Origin: JAEZHK01 sp040768845
GTDB lineage: Bacteria; Bacillota; Clostridia; Christensenellales; Aristaeellaceae
DNA length: 64,000 bases
Assembly (NCBI GenBank): GCA_040768845.1
Contig: JAXGME010000003.1
Coordinates: forward strand, 346,838 to 410,837
Reading direction: 5' to 3'
The translations under genes were made by a program, and so were the position numbers. Positions 7,106 through 15,439 of the stretch are shown here, piece after piece. The notes below the pieces were generated by a model. That model was not told the origin of the DNA and did no database searches. It saw nothing but the letters and a program-made list of their open reading frames with translations. Every line of letters begins with the position of its first letter. Position 1 is the stretch's first letter.

Positions 7106-8527
7106 TCACCCGGTGATGTTGCGCGCAATCGCCTTTTTCAGCGCCTTTGCCGCCAGCGGCGCCGCGGTTTCGCCGCCGGAGCCGCCCTTTTCCACCACCA
7201 CCGCCACGGCGTAGGGGTGGGCCGGATCGTCCAGGTAGCCGACGAACCAGGCATCCGTGGGGACGCGCTTGTCGTCGCTGGTCTCGGCGGAGCCGGTCTT
7301 TCCGCACACCGTGTAGCCCTTGATGGCGGCCTTGGAGGCGGTGCCCGCCTTGACCACCCGCGCCATGTACCGCCCGATGAAGTCCGCCTGGCTCGAAGTC
7401 ATCACGCGCCCGTAGGCGCCGCTGGCGGTCCGCAGCCGGGGCAACCCGCCCACGCCCGTCACCTGCTTGATCAGCTGCGGCGTGGGCATCACGCCGTCGT
7501 TGGCGACGGCGCTGACGATCAGCGCCATGTGCAGCGGGGTGACCAGCAGCTTTCCCTGGCCCACGCCCGTCCAGGCGAGCTCGCTGACGTCGCCGATGGC
7601 GTCGGGGATCGAGGACTCGTACAGCACCAGGTCGCGGAAGCTGAAGTTGGTGTCAAAGCCCATCTTCCGCGCGGCGGCGACCAGCTTATCGCCGCCCATC
7701 TCCACCGCCAGCGACGCGAAGGTGATGTTGCAGCTCTTTTCAAAGGCTTCCAGCAGCGACATCTCCCCGTGCACCGCGCCGCCGTAGCAGGTCACCTTGC
7801 CGTTGCCGAACGCCCGCGTCCCCTCGCACACATAGGTGCGGTCCGCGGCGCCGGGCAGGTTCTCCAACGTCGCCGCCAGCGTGACGATCTTGAAGGTGGA
7901 CCCCGGCGGGTACTGGCCCTGCAGCACGCGGTTGAGGTAGCCCGAACCCGTTTCGTCCGCGCCGGACTGGCGGGTGGTCAGCGCGGCGGGGTCGTAATCG
8001 GGCTTGGAAACCATCGCCAGAATCTCGCCCGTCTTGTAGTTCAGCACCACCACGGCGCCCTGCTTTTTCGAGGGGAACTGCTCCGAAATGTAGGCGCAGA
8101 GCTCGGCGTCGATGGTGAGTCGGATGTCGTCGCCCCGGACCTGGGTGCCGGAAAGCACCTGCCACGTGCGGTCGATGATGGAGCCGGAGAGGCCCAGAAG
8201 CGTCCCGGCGTGGAAGGTCTCCACCCCCGTGCCGGACATGCCCATCGCGTCGCCCACCGTCTGGGATACCGCGCGGCGGATGGACTTGTCGCCGCTGTAC
8301 TTGCGGGTGCGGTCGTCCAGGGTGGTGGCCAGCACCAGGCCGTTGCGGTCGATGATGTCGCCCATGGCGTTGGTCTTTCTGGCCACGTTCAACCGGCTGT
8401 TGAGCTGGCTGGTGGTCCAGCGGGAGCCCTGGGAGTAGACCGTGTAGCCCAGCCACCCGCCCAGCCCCAGAAACATCACCACCAGGAGCACCGTGACCAC
8501 GCGGATGGCGCGCCGCATCTGCTTCAT
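7106..8527 (-). CDS. pbpA: Class B penicillin-binding protein (transpeptidase)
   Basis: 473 residues with one N-terminal membrane anchor (about 8-28) and a transpeptidase domain. The three active-site motifs are STFK (210-213), SCN (265-267) and KTG in CGKTGSAE (410-412). It cross-links peptidoglycan on the outer face of the membrane. The dimerisation region is short, as in the PbpA proteins paired with FtsW/RodA partners. ATG at 8527 overlaps the stop of the FtsW/RodA gene (ATGA), with GGGAGGG upstream, so the two partners are translationally coupled. Confidence 0.93.
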   Translation of the reverse strand: MKQMRRAIRVVTVLLVVMFLGLGGWLGYTVYSQGSRWTTSQLNSRLNVARKTNAMGDIIDRNGLVLATTLDDRTRKYSGDKSIRRAVSQTVGDAMGMSGTGVETFHAGTLLGLSGSIIDRTWQVLSGTQVRGDDIRLTIDAELCAYISEQFPSKKQGAVVVLNYKTGEILAMVSKPDYDPAALTTRQSGADETGSGYLNRVLQGQYPPGSTFKIVTLAATLENLPGAADRTYVCEGTRAFGNGKVTCYGGAVHGEMSLLEAFEKSCNITFASLAVEMGGDKLVAAARKMGFDTNFSFRDLVLYESSIPDAIGDVSELAWTGVGQGKLLVTPLHMALIVSAVANDGVMPTPQLIKQVTGVGGLPRLRTASGAYGRVMTSSQADFIGRYMARVVKAGTASKAAIKGYTVCGKTGSAETSDDKRVPTDAWFVGYLDDPAHPYAVAVVVEKGGSGGETAAPLAAKALKKAIARNITG

Positions 8528-9816
8528 AGCACGCCCTCCCGCCACTCGAGGCGTCGGAGGTCCTCCGCCTCGTCGCCGGCGTTCAGCGAGGACACCCCCA
8601 GGAGCATCCCCATCCCGCCCATCATGCTGACCATGGAACTGCCGCCCGCGCTGACAAAGGGCAGCGTGACGCCGGTCAGCGGGATCAGCTTGATGTTGCC
8701 GCCCACGATCACGAAGGTCTGAGCGGCGATGAGCGCCACCACGCCGAAGGCCACGAGGGCGTGAAAGCTGGTGCGGGCGTTCATCGCCACCGACGCGCCC
8801 CGCATCAGGATCAGTACGTAGATGCCCAGCATCGCCAGCGCGAAGATCAGCCCGAATTCCTCGCAGATCGCGGCGAACACGAAGTCCGAATGGTACAGCG
8901 GAATGTTGCGCGGGTAGCCCAGCCCCAGCCCCATGCCGAACATGCCGCCCGAGCCGATGGCGATCAGCGCCTGGATGATCTGCCAGCCGGCGTCCAGCGG
9001 GTCGCTCCAGGGGTTCTGGAACATCTCGAACCGCTTGGCCACGTAGGGGAACAGCCGGTAGGCGACGAGCGCGCCGCCCACGCCCATGCCCAGGCCCGCC
9101 AGCGTGATGGGCAGGTTGGAGGTGGCGGCGTAGAACATCATCACCGTGGTCAGAAAGTATAGCAGCAGCGCGCCCAGGTCCCGCTCGGCCAAGAGCAGCG
9201 CGCACAGCGCCGCCGCGAAGATCAGGGACGGCAGGCACCTGCGGAAGCGCGGCCGGTTGGAAAGCTGCGACGCCAGAACGAAGATCAGCGCCAGCTTTCC
9301 GAATTCCGACGGCTGCACCGAAATGCCCGCAATGTCCAGCCAGTTCTTGGCGCCGTACTGCCAGCTGCCGATCACCAGCGGCGAGGCCACCGCCAGAAAT
9401 GTCACCGCCGCCAGCGGCAGCGCCCATTTGTCCCACGTGCGCACATGCCGTATGATTCCTATGCCCAGGGCCATGGCCACAAGACCTGCCAGAACGTAAA
9501 GCGCCTGGTTGAGCGGCGTCACCGAGGAGCGGGCGATGTCCTTGAGGGTCACCAGGCTGATCGAGCACAGAAAGAGCGTCAGGATCAGAAGCGCCCGGTC
9601 AATGGGCCAGAGCTTTGAAAAGAGCTTGACCACCAGAAAGGTGACAATGGGCATCAAAGCGGCAAAGGCCAGGGCCTGCAGGTCAAGGGAATCCGATTTG
9701 ATGGCGAGCAGCAGCATGCCGGTGAACTGAAACAGCAGTACGCCCGTCAGCAGCAGGTGGGTATTGGCGCGCAGCACCGCGCGGCGCAGCGCGCCGGATT
9801 CTACCGGTCTCGCCAT
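8524..9816 (-). CDS. FtsW/RodA/SpoVE family SEDS glycosyltransferase
   Basis: 430 residues with about ten to twelve membrane segments. SEDS proteins polymerise lipid II into glycan and act with a class B PBP, which is the next gene here. Family signatures are KNWLDIAGISVQPSEFGKL, LAERDLGALLLYF and, near the C-terminus, the loop before LPFVSAGGSSM. Which paralogue (elongation, division or sporulation) cannot be decided. It overlaps the FHA gene by 16 bases and the PBP gene by 4. Confidence 0.92.
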   Translation of the reverse strand: MARPVESGALRRAVLRANTHLLLTGVLLFQFTGMLLLAIKSDSLDLQALAFAALMPIVTFLVVKLFSKLWPIDRALLILTLFLCSISLVTLKDIARSSVTPLNQALYVLAGLVAMALGIGIIRHVRTWDKWALPLAAVTFLAVASPLVIGSWQYGAKNWLDIAGISVQPSEFGKLALIFVLASQLSNRPRFRRCLPSLIFAAALCALLLAERDLGALLLYFLTTVMMFYAATSNLPITLAGLGMGVGGALVAYRLFPYVAKRFEMFQNPWSDPLDAGWQIIQALIAIGSGGMFGMGLGLGYPRNIPLYHSDFVFAAICEEFGLIFALAMLGIYVLILMRGASVAMNARTSFHALVAFGVVALIAAQTFVIVGGNIKLIPLTGVTLPFVSAGGSSMVSMMGGMGMLLGVSSLNAGDEAEDLRRLEWREGVL

Positions 9817-10553
9817 AGCTCGTCCTCGTCAAAAAAATCGTCGATGGGGTCGGCCCCGTTCGCCTGGGAAAAGGGAAGCGACACCGGGGCGGCCTTCGCG
9901 CCGCGCCGCGCGCCCGCCTTGCGCGGAGCGCGCGCCTTTGCCGGGGCGCCGCTTTCCGCGGCCGCCCGCCCCGCGGCGGATCGGGCCCGGGGCTCCGGCG
10001 CGCTTCCGAAGGCGTCGCCGTACAGGCCGTCTCCGACATCGGCCGCGCGGGCCGCGCCCGCCGCATCACCGGACGCCACCTCGAACCACTCGTCCGCCTC
10101 GGCCTCAACCGGCGCGTCAAACAGCACCAGCATCAGCGCCAGCCGTCCCACGTTCAGCACGTCGCCGTTTTCGAGAAAAACCGCCTCGCCGCTGTGGCCG
10201 CCGCCCACCGCCAGGCGGGCGCTGCCCAGCGGCCGGATGAGCAGCCCGCCCTCGCGCAGCTCAAAATGGGCGTGGGCGCGCCGGAGATCCCGGTGGCGGA
10301 TGCGCACGTCGGCGCTGCGCCCGCTGCCCAGCACCCCTTCCCGGGGGATCGGGTAGCTGACGCGGTTTCTCGCGCCGGGATTGGCGATCAGTTCACCCAC
10401 GCAGCCGGTCTGCCCCATCCATTCCCGCAGCAGCTTGGCGCGGCGGTTGTCGGCCACCGTCATGCGCCAGCCCCGGAACAAAAGCACCAGCATCAGCGCC
10501 GCAAACCAGTAGCGCGCGGCCAGCGCGACGAGGGCGTACAGGTCGGAACTCAA
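9801..10553 (-). CDS. FHA-domain membrane protein
   Basis: 250 residues. One N-terminal membrane segment (about 7-27) is followed by a forkhead-associated domain (about 60-145) with LGSGRSADVRIRHRDLRRAH, covering the GR and the H of the phospho-Thr binding loops, then an Ala/Arg-rich low-complexity tail and an acidic end DPIDDFFDEDELW. FHA domains bind phosphothreonine, so it may link a Ser/Thr kinase to the SEDS-PBP pair encoded after it; no kinase gene is in the window. The start is TTG at 10553 after AAAGGAGG. Second gene of the capA-FHA-SEDS-PBP operon. Confidence 0.85.
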   Translation of the reverse strand: MSSDLYALVALAARYWFAALMLVLLFRGWRMTVADNRRAKLLREWMGQTGCVGELIANPGARNRVSYPIPREGVLGSGRSADVRIRHRDLRRAHAHFELREGGLLIRPLGSARLAVGGGHSGEAVFLENGDVLNVGRLALMLVLFDAPVEAEADEWFEVASGDAAGAARAADVGDGLYGDAFGSAPEPRARSAAGRAAAESGAPAKARAPRKAGARRGAKAAPVSLPFSQANGADPIDDFFDEDELWRDR

Positions 10554-10583
10554 GGCCGCGCCTCCTTTGCGGTTGCCTTCATA

Positions 10584-11708
10584 TCAGATGCCCAGCCGGT
10601 CCCGGAGGCCCTCGGCCAGCTGCTCGCGCAGCGCCTCGCATTCGATCAGGTTGAGGATTGCCAGCATGCGCCGCCGCGTAAACGCGCGGCGGGTGAGCCG
10701 GCCGCCCAGCCGGCGGTCGATCCGGGTCAGCAGGCGGTCCTTCCCGGAGAGCGCATAGAGCGCGTCCGGCAGCGCCTGGCGCGCGCGGCGGCGGAAGGCG
10801 GATTCTACAAAGCCGGGGGCGAGAATCTCCTCCGACCGGGCGCGGAAGCCGTCGAGAATCGCGCGGGCTTCGTCGTCCCGGGCCAGCAGCGCCCGGCCGC
10901 CTTCGTGCACCACCGGCAGGTATTGGACGGACAGATCCCCGTCAAAAGTTGCCTCGACCACCAGCGCCGTGCGCCAGTATTCATCATTTTTCCGGTCAAA
11001 CAGCAAATTTCCCTGTCCGTAGACGATGGTGGCGCCGGCGTGTTCCTCAAAGCAGCCCACCGCGTGGGAGTGCTGGCAGACGATGAGGTCCGCCCCGCTT
11101 TCGGCCAGGCCGCGAAGCGCCTTGCGCAGCTCCGGCGTCGGATACCGGTAGTGCTCAAGGCCGCCGTGGTACATGACGATCACCCGGTCGCACCGGTCCT
11201 TCAGGCGGCGGACCTGCGCCGGGGTCCTCAGCGGGTCATAGGCGTTGGCGCCGGGGGCGTCCGCCTTCGCCACGGAAAACTCCCGCTCGCAGCAGGCGAG
11301 AAGGCCCACCGAAAGGCCGTTTTTTTCGATGATCCGGGGCGCTTCGGCCCCGGCCCGGTCCGCGCCCGCACCGAAGGTGGGGATGCCCTCGGCCCGAAGC
11401 GCCCGGAGCGTGTTTTCAAGGCCCTCGGCGCCCCTGTCGAGGATGTGGTTGTTGGCGAGGGACAGGATGGGGGCGAGCCGCGCGATGCCCCGGGCGCAGG
11501 CCGCCTCCGCGCCCAGCGACGGCCCCGCCTTCAAAATGGGCGCGCCGCTGTCGGTCAGCGGCGCTTCCAGATTGATCACGCGCGCGTCGGCGGCCATCAG
11601 CGCCGAGCGAAGGGGCTCGTCCAGCACGGCCTCGATCTCGCCCCGCGCAAACAGCGCGGCGTTCGAGGCCGTGGGCACCAGGTCGCCGCAGATGCTTATC
11701 CTGATCAA
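10584..11708 (-). CDS. CapA/PgsA-like metallophosphatase family protein
   Basis: 374 residues. The first 230 residues match the CapA (poly-gamma-glutamate biosynthesis) fold: ISICGDLVPT, VINLEAPLT, LSLANNHILDRG, VIVMYHGGLEHY and CQHSHAVGCFE, a calcineurin-like set of metal ligands. The C-terminal 100 residues are Arg-rich. CapA homologues take part in capsule or cell-envelope polymers, but many in Clostridia have no assigned substrate. The start is taken as TTG at 11708 with GTGGAGG 8 bases upstream. It leads the operon with FHA, SEDS and PBP genes, which points to the envelope. Confidence 0.85.
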   Translation of the reverse strand: MIRISICGDLVPTASNAALFARGEIEAVLDEPLRSALMAADARVINLEAPLTDSGAPILKAGPSLGAEAACARGIARLAPILSLANNHILDRGAEGLENTLRALRAEGIPTFGAGADRAGAEAPRIIEKNGLSVGLLACCEREFSVAKADAPGANAYDPLRTPAQVRRLKDRCDRVIVMYHGGLEHYRYPTPELRKALRGLAESGADLIVCQHSHAVGCFEEHAGATIVYGQGNLLFDRKNDEYWRTALVVEATFDGDLSVQYLPVVHEGGRALLARDDEARAILDGFRARSEEILAPGFVESAFRRRARQALPDALYALSGKDRLLTRIDRRLGGRLTRRAFTRRRMLAILNLIECEALREQLAEGLRDRLGI

Positions 11709-11748
11709 GGGCGTTGCCTCCACACAAAAGCGCAATTTATACGGAATT

Positions 11749-11777
11749 ATTGTACAACATGCGCCCGGACCTGTCAA
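11749..11777 (-). promoter_or_regulatory. SigA promoter for the capA-FHA-SEDS-PBP operon
   Basis: Minus strand TTGACA (11777-11772), 17 bases, TACAAT (11754-11749), about 40 bases upstream of the TTG start. Confidence 0.85.
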
Positions 11778-11829
11778 ACCTCGCGCGCGTCCGCGCCGCC
11801 GCGCATAGTATGCCGCGGGAGGGCTGAGC

Positions 11830-12168
11830 ATGATTGTGCGGGGAGAAATGTACACGGCCGACCTGGACCCGGTCGTCGGCTCCGAGCAGGGCGGGACGCG
11901 GCCGGTGCTGGTGGTGCAAAACGACGTGGGCAACCGGTTCAGCCCCACCGTGGTCGTGCTCGCGCTGACCAGCCAAATCGACAAGGCGCGGCTGCCCACC
12001 CACGTGCTGGTTTCGGGTTCGGGGCTTGCCCGGCCGTCGGTGGTGCTGGCGGAGCAGATGCGCACCCTCGACAAGCGAAGGCTCCGCGAGCGCATCGGCA
12101 TGCTGCCGCCGGAGGCGATGGAAAAGGTCAACCGGGCGATCCGGATCTCCCTGGCGGTCGAGCTTTGA
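11830..12168 (+). CDS. ndoA: MazF/PemK-type endoribonuclease (EndoA-like)
   Basis: 112 residues. MazF-family toxins cut single-stranded mRNA at short motifs. Landmarks are the N-terminal RGEMYTADLDPVVGSEQGGTRPVLVVQND, the central TVVVLALTSQ and the C-terminal EQMRTLDKRRL with the acid/Arg/Thr active-site surroundings. GGGAGGG precedes the ATG by 7 bases. Unlike Bacillus ndoA there is no antitoxin (ndoAI) gene immediately upstream; the neighbour is the divergent capA operon, and the next gene is YitT. The antitoxin may be elsewhere, or this copy may be solitary. Confidence 0.92.
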   Translation: MIVRGEMYTADLDPVVGSEQGGTRPVLVVQNDVGNRFSPTVVVLALTSQIDKARLPTHVLVSGSGLARPSVVLAEQMRTLDKRRLRERIGMLPPEAMEKVNRAIRISLAVEL

Positions 12169-12216
12169 TCGCCGGCGACCTTCGCGCGGCCGCGAAAGCG
12201 GATGAACGCGCTTTAG

Positions 12217-12240
12217 TTTTGGCAGAATATGTGCTATAAT
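12217..12240 (+). promoter_or_regulatory. Probable promoter (-10 TATAAT) for the YitT gene
   Basis: TATAAT at 12235-12240 with only a weak TTTAGT-like -35 at the expected spacing. It overlaps the first ATG of the open frame (12239), which therefore cannot be the start. Confidence 0.55.
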
Positions 12241-12274
12241 GCCGATAAATCGGGCAAAAAAGGAAGCGGGCAAT

Positions 12275-13117
12275 TTGAGCGATCGCTGGCGCGCGGAGGT
12301 TGTGGACTGGGGCAGGATCCTGGCGGGGCTGATTTTGGGGGCCTTCGCCTACAGACTGTTTCTGGTCCCCAACGAGGTGGCGCCGGGCGGCTTTACGGGC
12401 ATCGGCCAGATTCTGAACGCCCTTTTCGGCTGGAACGTGGGCACCGTGGCGCTGGCGCTCAACGTGCCCCTCTTCGCGCTTTCGCTGCGGTCGATGGGGC
12501 TGCGCTTCGGCGTCCGGTCGCTCTTTGCGTCGGCGGCGCTTTCGATGCTGATCGACTACCTGCCCTTCGGCCCGCTGACCGACGACAGGCTTCTGGCGGC
12601 GGTCTTTGGCGGCGTGCTGGGCGGCGCGGGCTTTGGCCTGATCATGCTGGGGGACGCCACCACCGGCGGCAGCGATATGCTGGGCATGCTGATCCACAAA
12701 AGGCTGAAGGTGGTCAAGGTGTCGGCGGCGGTGTTCATGGTGGACGCGCTGGTCATCGTGGCCGCCGGCGTGGTGTTTGACGTCAAGGGCGCGCTTTTGG
12801 CGCTGATCTCCACCTACATCATAGCCCGCGTGCTGGACCGGGTGCTGGAAGGACCCAACATGGCCAAGGCCTATTTCATCATCTCCGGCCGGGCGGAGGA
12901 GATCGCCGACGCCGTGATGAAGACGATGGACCGGGGTGTGACCAGCCTGGCGGGCCGGGGCATGTACACCGGCGAGGCGCGCTCGGTGCTCTTGTGCGTG
13001 ATCAACCGGCGCGAAACCCTCCGGCTCAGGACGCTGGTCAGCGGCATCGACCCGGAGGCCTTCATGATCGCCACCGACGTACGCGAGGCGCTGGGCGAGG
13101 GTTTCCAGGCCCATTAG
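12275..13117 (+). CDS. YitT family membrane protein (DUF161 + DUF2179)
   Basis: 280 residues. Five or six hydrophobic segments make the YitT membrane domain (RLFLVPNEVAPGGFTGIGQIL, then GDATTGGSDMLGMLI), followed by a cytosolic DUF2179 domain (about 195-280: KAYFIISGRAEEIADAVMK, GVTSLAGRGMYTG). The molecular function is not established; DUF2179 resembles ligand-binding PII-like folds. The start is TTG at 12275 after AAAGGAAG, because the ATG at 12239 overlaps the -10 box. An SDR gene follows 43 bases downstream. Confidence 0.88.
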   Translation: MSDRWRAEVVDWGRILAGLILGAFAYRLFLVPNEVAPGGFTGIGQILNALFGWNVGTVALALNVPLFALSLRSMGLRFGVRSLFASAALSMLIDYLPFGPLTDDRLLAAVFGGVLGGAGFGLIMLGDATTGGSDMLGMLIHKRLKVVKVSAAVFMVDALVIVAAGVVFDVKGALLALISTYIIARVLDRVLEGPNMAKAYFIISGRAEEIADAVMKTMDRGVTSLAGRGMYTGEARSVLLCVINRRETLRLRTLVSGIDPEAFMIATDVREALGEGFQAH

Positions 13118-13160
13118 CGCCCGATCCGGGGCGTTTAAATGTCGAAAAGGGGGACGGGAC

Positions 13161-13913
13161 ATGCCCATCGCAGTCATCACCGGCGCTTCATCGGGGCTGG
13201 GCCGCGCCTACGCGCTGGCGGCCATGGAGATCTTTCCGGAAATTCGGGAGTACTGGCTCATCGCCCGTCGGGCGGACAGGCTGGAGGCGCTGGGGGCGGA
13301 CATGCCGGGCGTAAGCGTGCGCACCATCGCCCTGGACCTGGCCGATCCGGCGAGTTTTGACGAATATCAGAGGCTTCTCGAGGAGGCGGGCGCGGAGATT
13401 GCGCTCCTCGTCAACAACGCCGGGCTGGGCTGGATGGGCGACTTTGCCGACGGCTCCTGGCGCAGCCAGACGGCGATGACGGACGTCAACGTGCGGGCGG
13501 TGACGGCGGTGGCCAACATTTCCCTCCAGCACATGCGGCGGGGGAGCGTGATGGTCAACGTCAGTTCCATCGCGGCCTTCGCGCCCACGCCGCGCATGGC
13601 GGTCTACTGCGCCACCAAGTCCTACGTGTCGGCCCTTTCGAAGGCCATCCGCTTCGAGCTGAAGGGGAAGGGCGTCCGCGTGCTGGCGGCCTGCCCCTGC
13701 CCGATGGACACGGAATTTCTGGAAATCGCGGGCATCCATAGCAGAACCTTTGACATGCTGCCTCGGGTGAAGCCCGATTACATGGCGGTGAAATCCCTCG
13801 CCGCCGCGAAAAAGGGGCGGGCGGTATACACCGCGCTGCCCCTGATGAAGCTCTACCGCGTGCTGGCCAAGATCCTGCCCAGCGGCCTTGTGATGCACGT
13901 GTCAAAGGTCTAG
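13161..13913 (+). CDS. Short-chain dehydrogenase/reductase
   Basis: 250 residues of classical SDR type: nucleotide-binding TGASSGLG (7-14), LVNNAG, catalytic Ser in VNVSS and YxxxK as YCATK (Y149, K153). Such enzymes oxidise or reduce alcohols or ketones with NAD(P)H; the substrate is unknown. The C-terminal 40 residues (LPLMKLYRVLAKILPSG) are hydrophobic and may touch the membrane. AGGGGG lies upstream of the ATG. The 3' end overlaps the convergent udk gene by 12 bases. Confidence 0.88.
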   Translation: MPIAVITGASSGLGRAYALAAMEIFPEIREYWLIARRADRLEALGADMPGVSVRTIALDLADPASFDEYQRLLEEAGAEIALLVNNAGLGWMGDFADGSWRSQTAMTDVNVRAVTAVANISLQHMRRGSVMVNVSSIAAFAPTPRMAVYCATKSYVSALSKAIRFELKGKGVRVLAACPCPMDTEFLEIAGIHSRTFDMLPRVKPDYMAVKSLAAAKKGRAVYTALPLMKLYRVLAKILPSGLVMHVSKV

Positions 13914-14549
13914 CGGTGCCTCCGGCGCGTCCGCGGGGCGCTCGGGCAGCTGGCCGCTGTTGATGTAGAAGGCCAGGATGTCCACGATCTTCTTATTGAA
14001 GCCGCCGCCCGCCACAATCACATCCGCAAACTCGATGTAGGTGCGGATGTAGCGCTCGTACATGGGCTTGACCGTCGAAAGGTACTGCCGCGCGATGCCG
14101 TTGATGTCCCGGCCGCGCTCCAGGATGTCCCGCTGGACGCGGCGCAGAAGGCAGATGTCCGGGTCCACGTGGACGAAGAGCTTGAAGTCCATCATGTCGC
14201 GGGTGCGCGGGTCGTAAAAGGCGTGGATGCCCTCGATGATGGTCACGTCGCAGGGATGGATCTGCTCGCCCGAATCCGCGCGGCGGTGCATGGTGTAGTC
14301 GTAGCCCTTGCGGGTGACGCTTTTGCCGGACTTTAAAAGGCGGATGTCCTCCCGGAGCACGTCGTGCTCGAAGGCGTCCGGCTCGTCGTAGTTGATCTTG
14401 GCCCGCTCCTCCAGCGGCAGGTAGCTGTGGTCCCGGTAGTAGCAGTCCTGCTTGATCAGCGCCGATTCCCCGCGGACCGACGCTGCCAGCGCCCGGGCCA
14501 GCGTGGTTTTGCCGCTGCCGCTGGCGCCGCAGATCCCGATGGTAAGCAT
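13902..14549 (-). CDS. udk: Uridine kinase
   Basis: 215 residues. Phosphorylates uridine and cytidine with ATP or GTP in pyrimidine salvage. The P-loop is GASGSGKT (8-15); further Udk/PRK features are DCYYRDHSYLPLEERAKINYDEPDAFEHD, VTIIEGIHAF and RDILERGRDI. The ATG at 14549 has only a GGGGGTG ribosome binding site. The promoter lies inside an inverted repeat directly upstream. Its 3' end overlaps the SDR gene tail to tail. Confidence 0.9.
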   Translation of the reverse strand: MLTIGICGASGSGKTTLARALAASVRGESALIKQDCYYRDHSYLPLEERAKINYDEPDAFEHDVLREDIRLLKSGKSVTRKGYDYTMHRRADSGEQIHPCDVTIIEGIHAFYDPRTRDMMDFKLFVHVDPDICLLRRVQRDILERGRDINGIARQYLSTVKPMYERYIRTYIEFADVIVAGGGFNKKIVDILAFYINSGQLPERPADAPEAPLDL

Positions 14550-14554
14550 GAAAA

Positions 14555-14596
14555 CACCCCCGCAGCCAGTATAAGCGCGGGGGTGCGCCTTTGCAA
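14555..14596 (-). promoter_or_regulatory. udk promoter nested in an inverted repeat
   Basis: Minus strand TTGCAA (14596-14591), 17 bases, TATACT (14573-14568). CACCCCCGC (14555-14563) and GCGGGGGTG (14577-14585) flank the -10 box. In read-through RNA from the upstream gene the same repeat would form a hairpin followed by TTTT and covering the udk ribosome binding site, so it may also act as a terminator. Confidence 0.6.
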
Positions 14597-14600
14597 GAAC

Positions 14601-15302
14601 CTATTCGCCGTCCAGCGGAAAGTTTTTCTCAAAGGCCACCGCGGCGTCATAGATCAGCCGGTGCCCCTGGTCGTTGGGGTGGATGCCGTCCTCGCACAGC
14701 ACATCCTCGCCCCGGACCACGGCCAGAAACGCCTCCCGCAGCGGCAGCCAGCGGCAGTTGATTTCGGAGGCCACCCGCATCACCAGCGCGGAGTAGTATT
14801 CCTGCCAGCGGTAGATGCGCTCCGGCACCCCCAGAAACCGCAGGATGCGGCCTTCGTCCAGCCCGTCCTTCACAATCCACTTCAGGTAGCGGCGCGGGTC
14901 CAGCGGCGGCAGGCTGCACAAAAGCGGCGTGCCACCCATCTTGCGCACATGGGCGGCCATCTCCCGGAGCGCCGCGGTGAACTGGTCCACCGGCGTATGG
15001 GGCGCGTGGGGCGCGTCGGGCGCGTCGGCCACCGCCGCCCAGTCAAAGTCGCAGTCGTTGCCGCCGTATTCGATGACCACCAGTTTGTCCCGGAACGCGG
15101 CCCCGTCCATGGACTTCATGGCGGCAAGCGCCTCCGGCGCGGTGCGGCCCATCCGGGACAGGTTTTCAAAGGGAACCTTAAAGGTCCGGGACAGCATCGA
15201 AATGGCGCTGTCCTTGAGCAGCGTGTAGCGGTGCCGCGCGGGGTCGTACACCACGCCCTTGAGCACCGAGTCACCCCATACCTGAATGCCCGCGTACTGC
15301 AT
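14601..15302 (-). CDS. SGNH/GDSL family hydrolase
   Basis: 233 residues. Catalytic blocks of SGNH esterases are present: GDSVLKG (block I), GRTAPE (block II region), EYGGNDCDFDW (block III, GGND) and DGIHPNDQGHRL (block V, DxxH). No signal peptide is seen, so it should be cytosolic. Such enzymes deacylate sugars or lipids; the substrate is unknown. The ATG at 15302 follows GAGGGG; an upstream ATG at 15338 overlaps the -10 box and is rejected. Confidence 0.87.
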   Translation of the reverse strand: MQYAGIQVWGDSVLKGVVYDPARHRYTLLKDSAISMLSRTFKVPFENLSRMGRTAPEALAAMKSMDGAAFRDKLVVIEYGGNDCDFDWAAVADAPDAPHAPHTPVDQFTAALREMAAHVRKMGGTPLLCSLPPLDPRRYLKWIVKDGLDEGRILRFLGVPERIYRWQEYYSALVMRVASEINCRWLPLREAFLAVVRGEDVLCEDGIHPNDQGHRLIYDAAVAFEKNFPLDGE

Positions 15303-15336
15303 GAAACCGCCCCTCGCACATCTCGTTTTGAAAACC

Positions 15337-15365
15337 ATTATATAAGACCTCAGTGATTATGTCAA
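15337..15365 (-). promoter_or_regulatory. Consensus SigA promoter for the SGNH hydrolase gene
   Basis: Perfect consensus on the minus strand: TTGACA (15365-15360), 17 bases, TATAAT (15342-15337). Confidence 0.9.
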
Positions 15366-15385
15366 GGCTTAAGCCGCAAGATATC

Positions 15386-15414
15386 TTGACGTTTTTGAAA
15401 GTAAATGATATCAT
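15386..15414 (+). promoter_or_regulatory. SigA promoter for the DUF1836 gene
   Basis: TTGACG (15386-15391), 17 bases, TATCAT (15409-15414), back to back with the SGNH promoter, 20 bases apart. Confidence 0.75.
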
Positions 15415-15439
15415 GCTCCCGTGGAAAGGGGCGTATGCG

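Noticed and set aside
12239..12274. Upstream ATG for YitT
   Set aside because: It overlaps the TATAAT box; the TTG at 12275 has a ribosome binding site.
15303..15338. Upstream ATG for the SGNH hydrolase
   Set aside because: It overlaps a perfect -10 box.
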